Origin: Candidatus Bathyarchaeum sp.
GTDB lineage: Archaea; Thermoproteota; Bathyarchaeia; Bathyarchaeales; Bathyarchaeaceae
DNA length: 6,492 bases
Direction: 5' to 3'
Assembly (NCBI GenBank): GCA_003096255.1
Contig: PIXS01000333.1
Location: forward strand, 1-6,492
The position numbers and the translations under genes were made by a program. Of the stretch, positions 6,183 through 6,492 are shown piece after piece (within the stretch, counting starts at the first letter, position 1; each line of letters begins with the position of its first letter). The notes beneath the pieces are model-generated. The model saw only the letters and a program-made list of their open reading frames with translations, was not told where the DNA came from and ran no database searches.

Positions 6183-6492
<310 letters not shown>

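Overview
The window most likely comes from an uncultured archaeon, probably of the Bathyarchaeia/TACK type. This is inferred from gene content and not from a marker gene. The evidence is a Nre-family DNA repair protein (an archaeal family) with a C-terminal PCNA-binding peptide, an archaeal-type triosephosphate isomerase, TATA/BRE-like promoter elements, TTG start codons, and a large secreted beta-propeller protein with a C-terminal membrane anchor.

Layout from left to right: (1) a leftward Lrp/AsnC-type regulator running off the left edge, with a good Shine-Dalgarno but apparently an ATA start codon; (2) an AT-rich divergent promoter region with inverted repeats; (3) a rightward gene for a surface protein of roughly 890 residues (signal peptide, Ig-like domain, PQQ-like propeller, second Ig-like domain, transmembrane anchor); (4) a 428-base non-coding stretch between convergent genes with several hairpins; (5) a leftward Nre-family repair gene; (6) a 250-base divergent intergenic region with overlapping inverted repeats; (7) a rightward orphan ParA/MinD-type ATPase; (8) the 5' part of tpiA, running off the right edge.

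The genes look like independent chromosomal units, not one pathway. The Lrp-type protein is placed to control the divergent surface-protein gene, but this rests on position only. I see no CRISPR array, transposase, tRNA, rRNA or recognisable defence system.

The most notable signal is at the start of the surface-protein gene. The reading frame that encodes a perfect signal peptide has no ATG, GTG or TTG before the hydrophobic core. An ATG at 551 lies in the wrong frame and stops after 10 codons. Between them is a 14-base imperfect tandem duplication (568-581 and 582-595, 13 of 14 identical). Removing either copy joins ATG 551 to the signal peptide exactly. This may be a phase-variable or recently broken start, or an assembly error.
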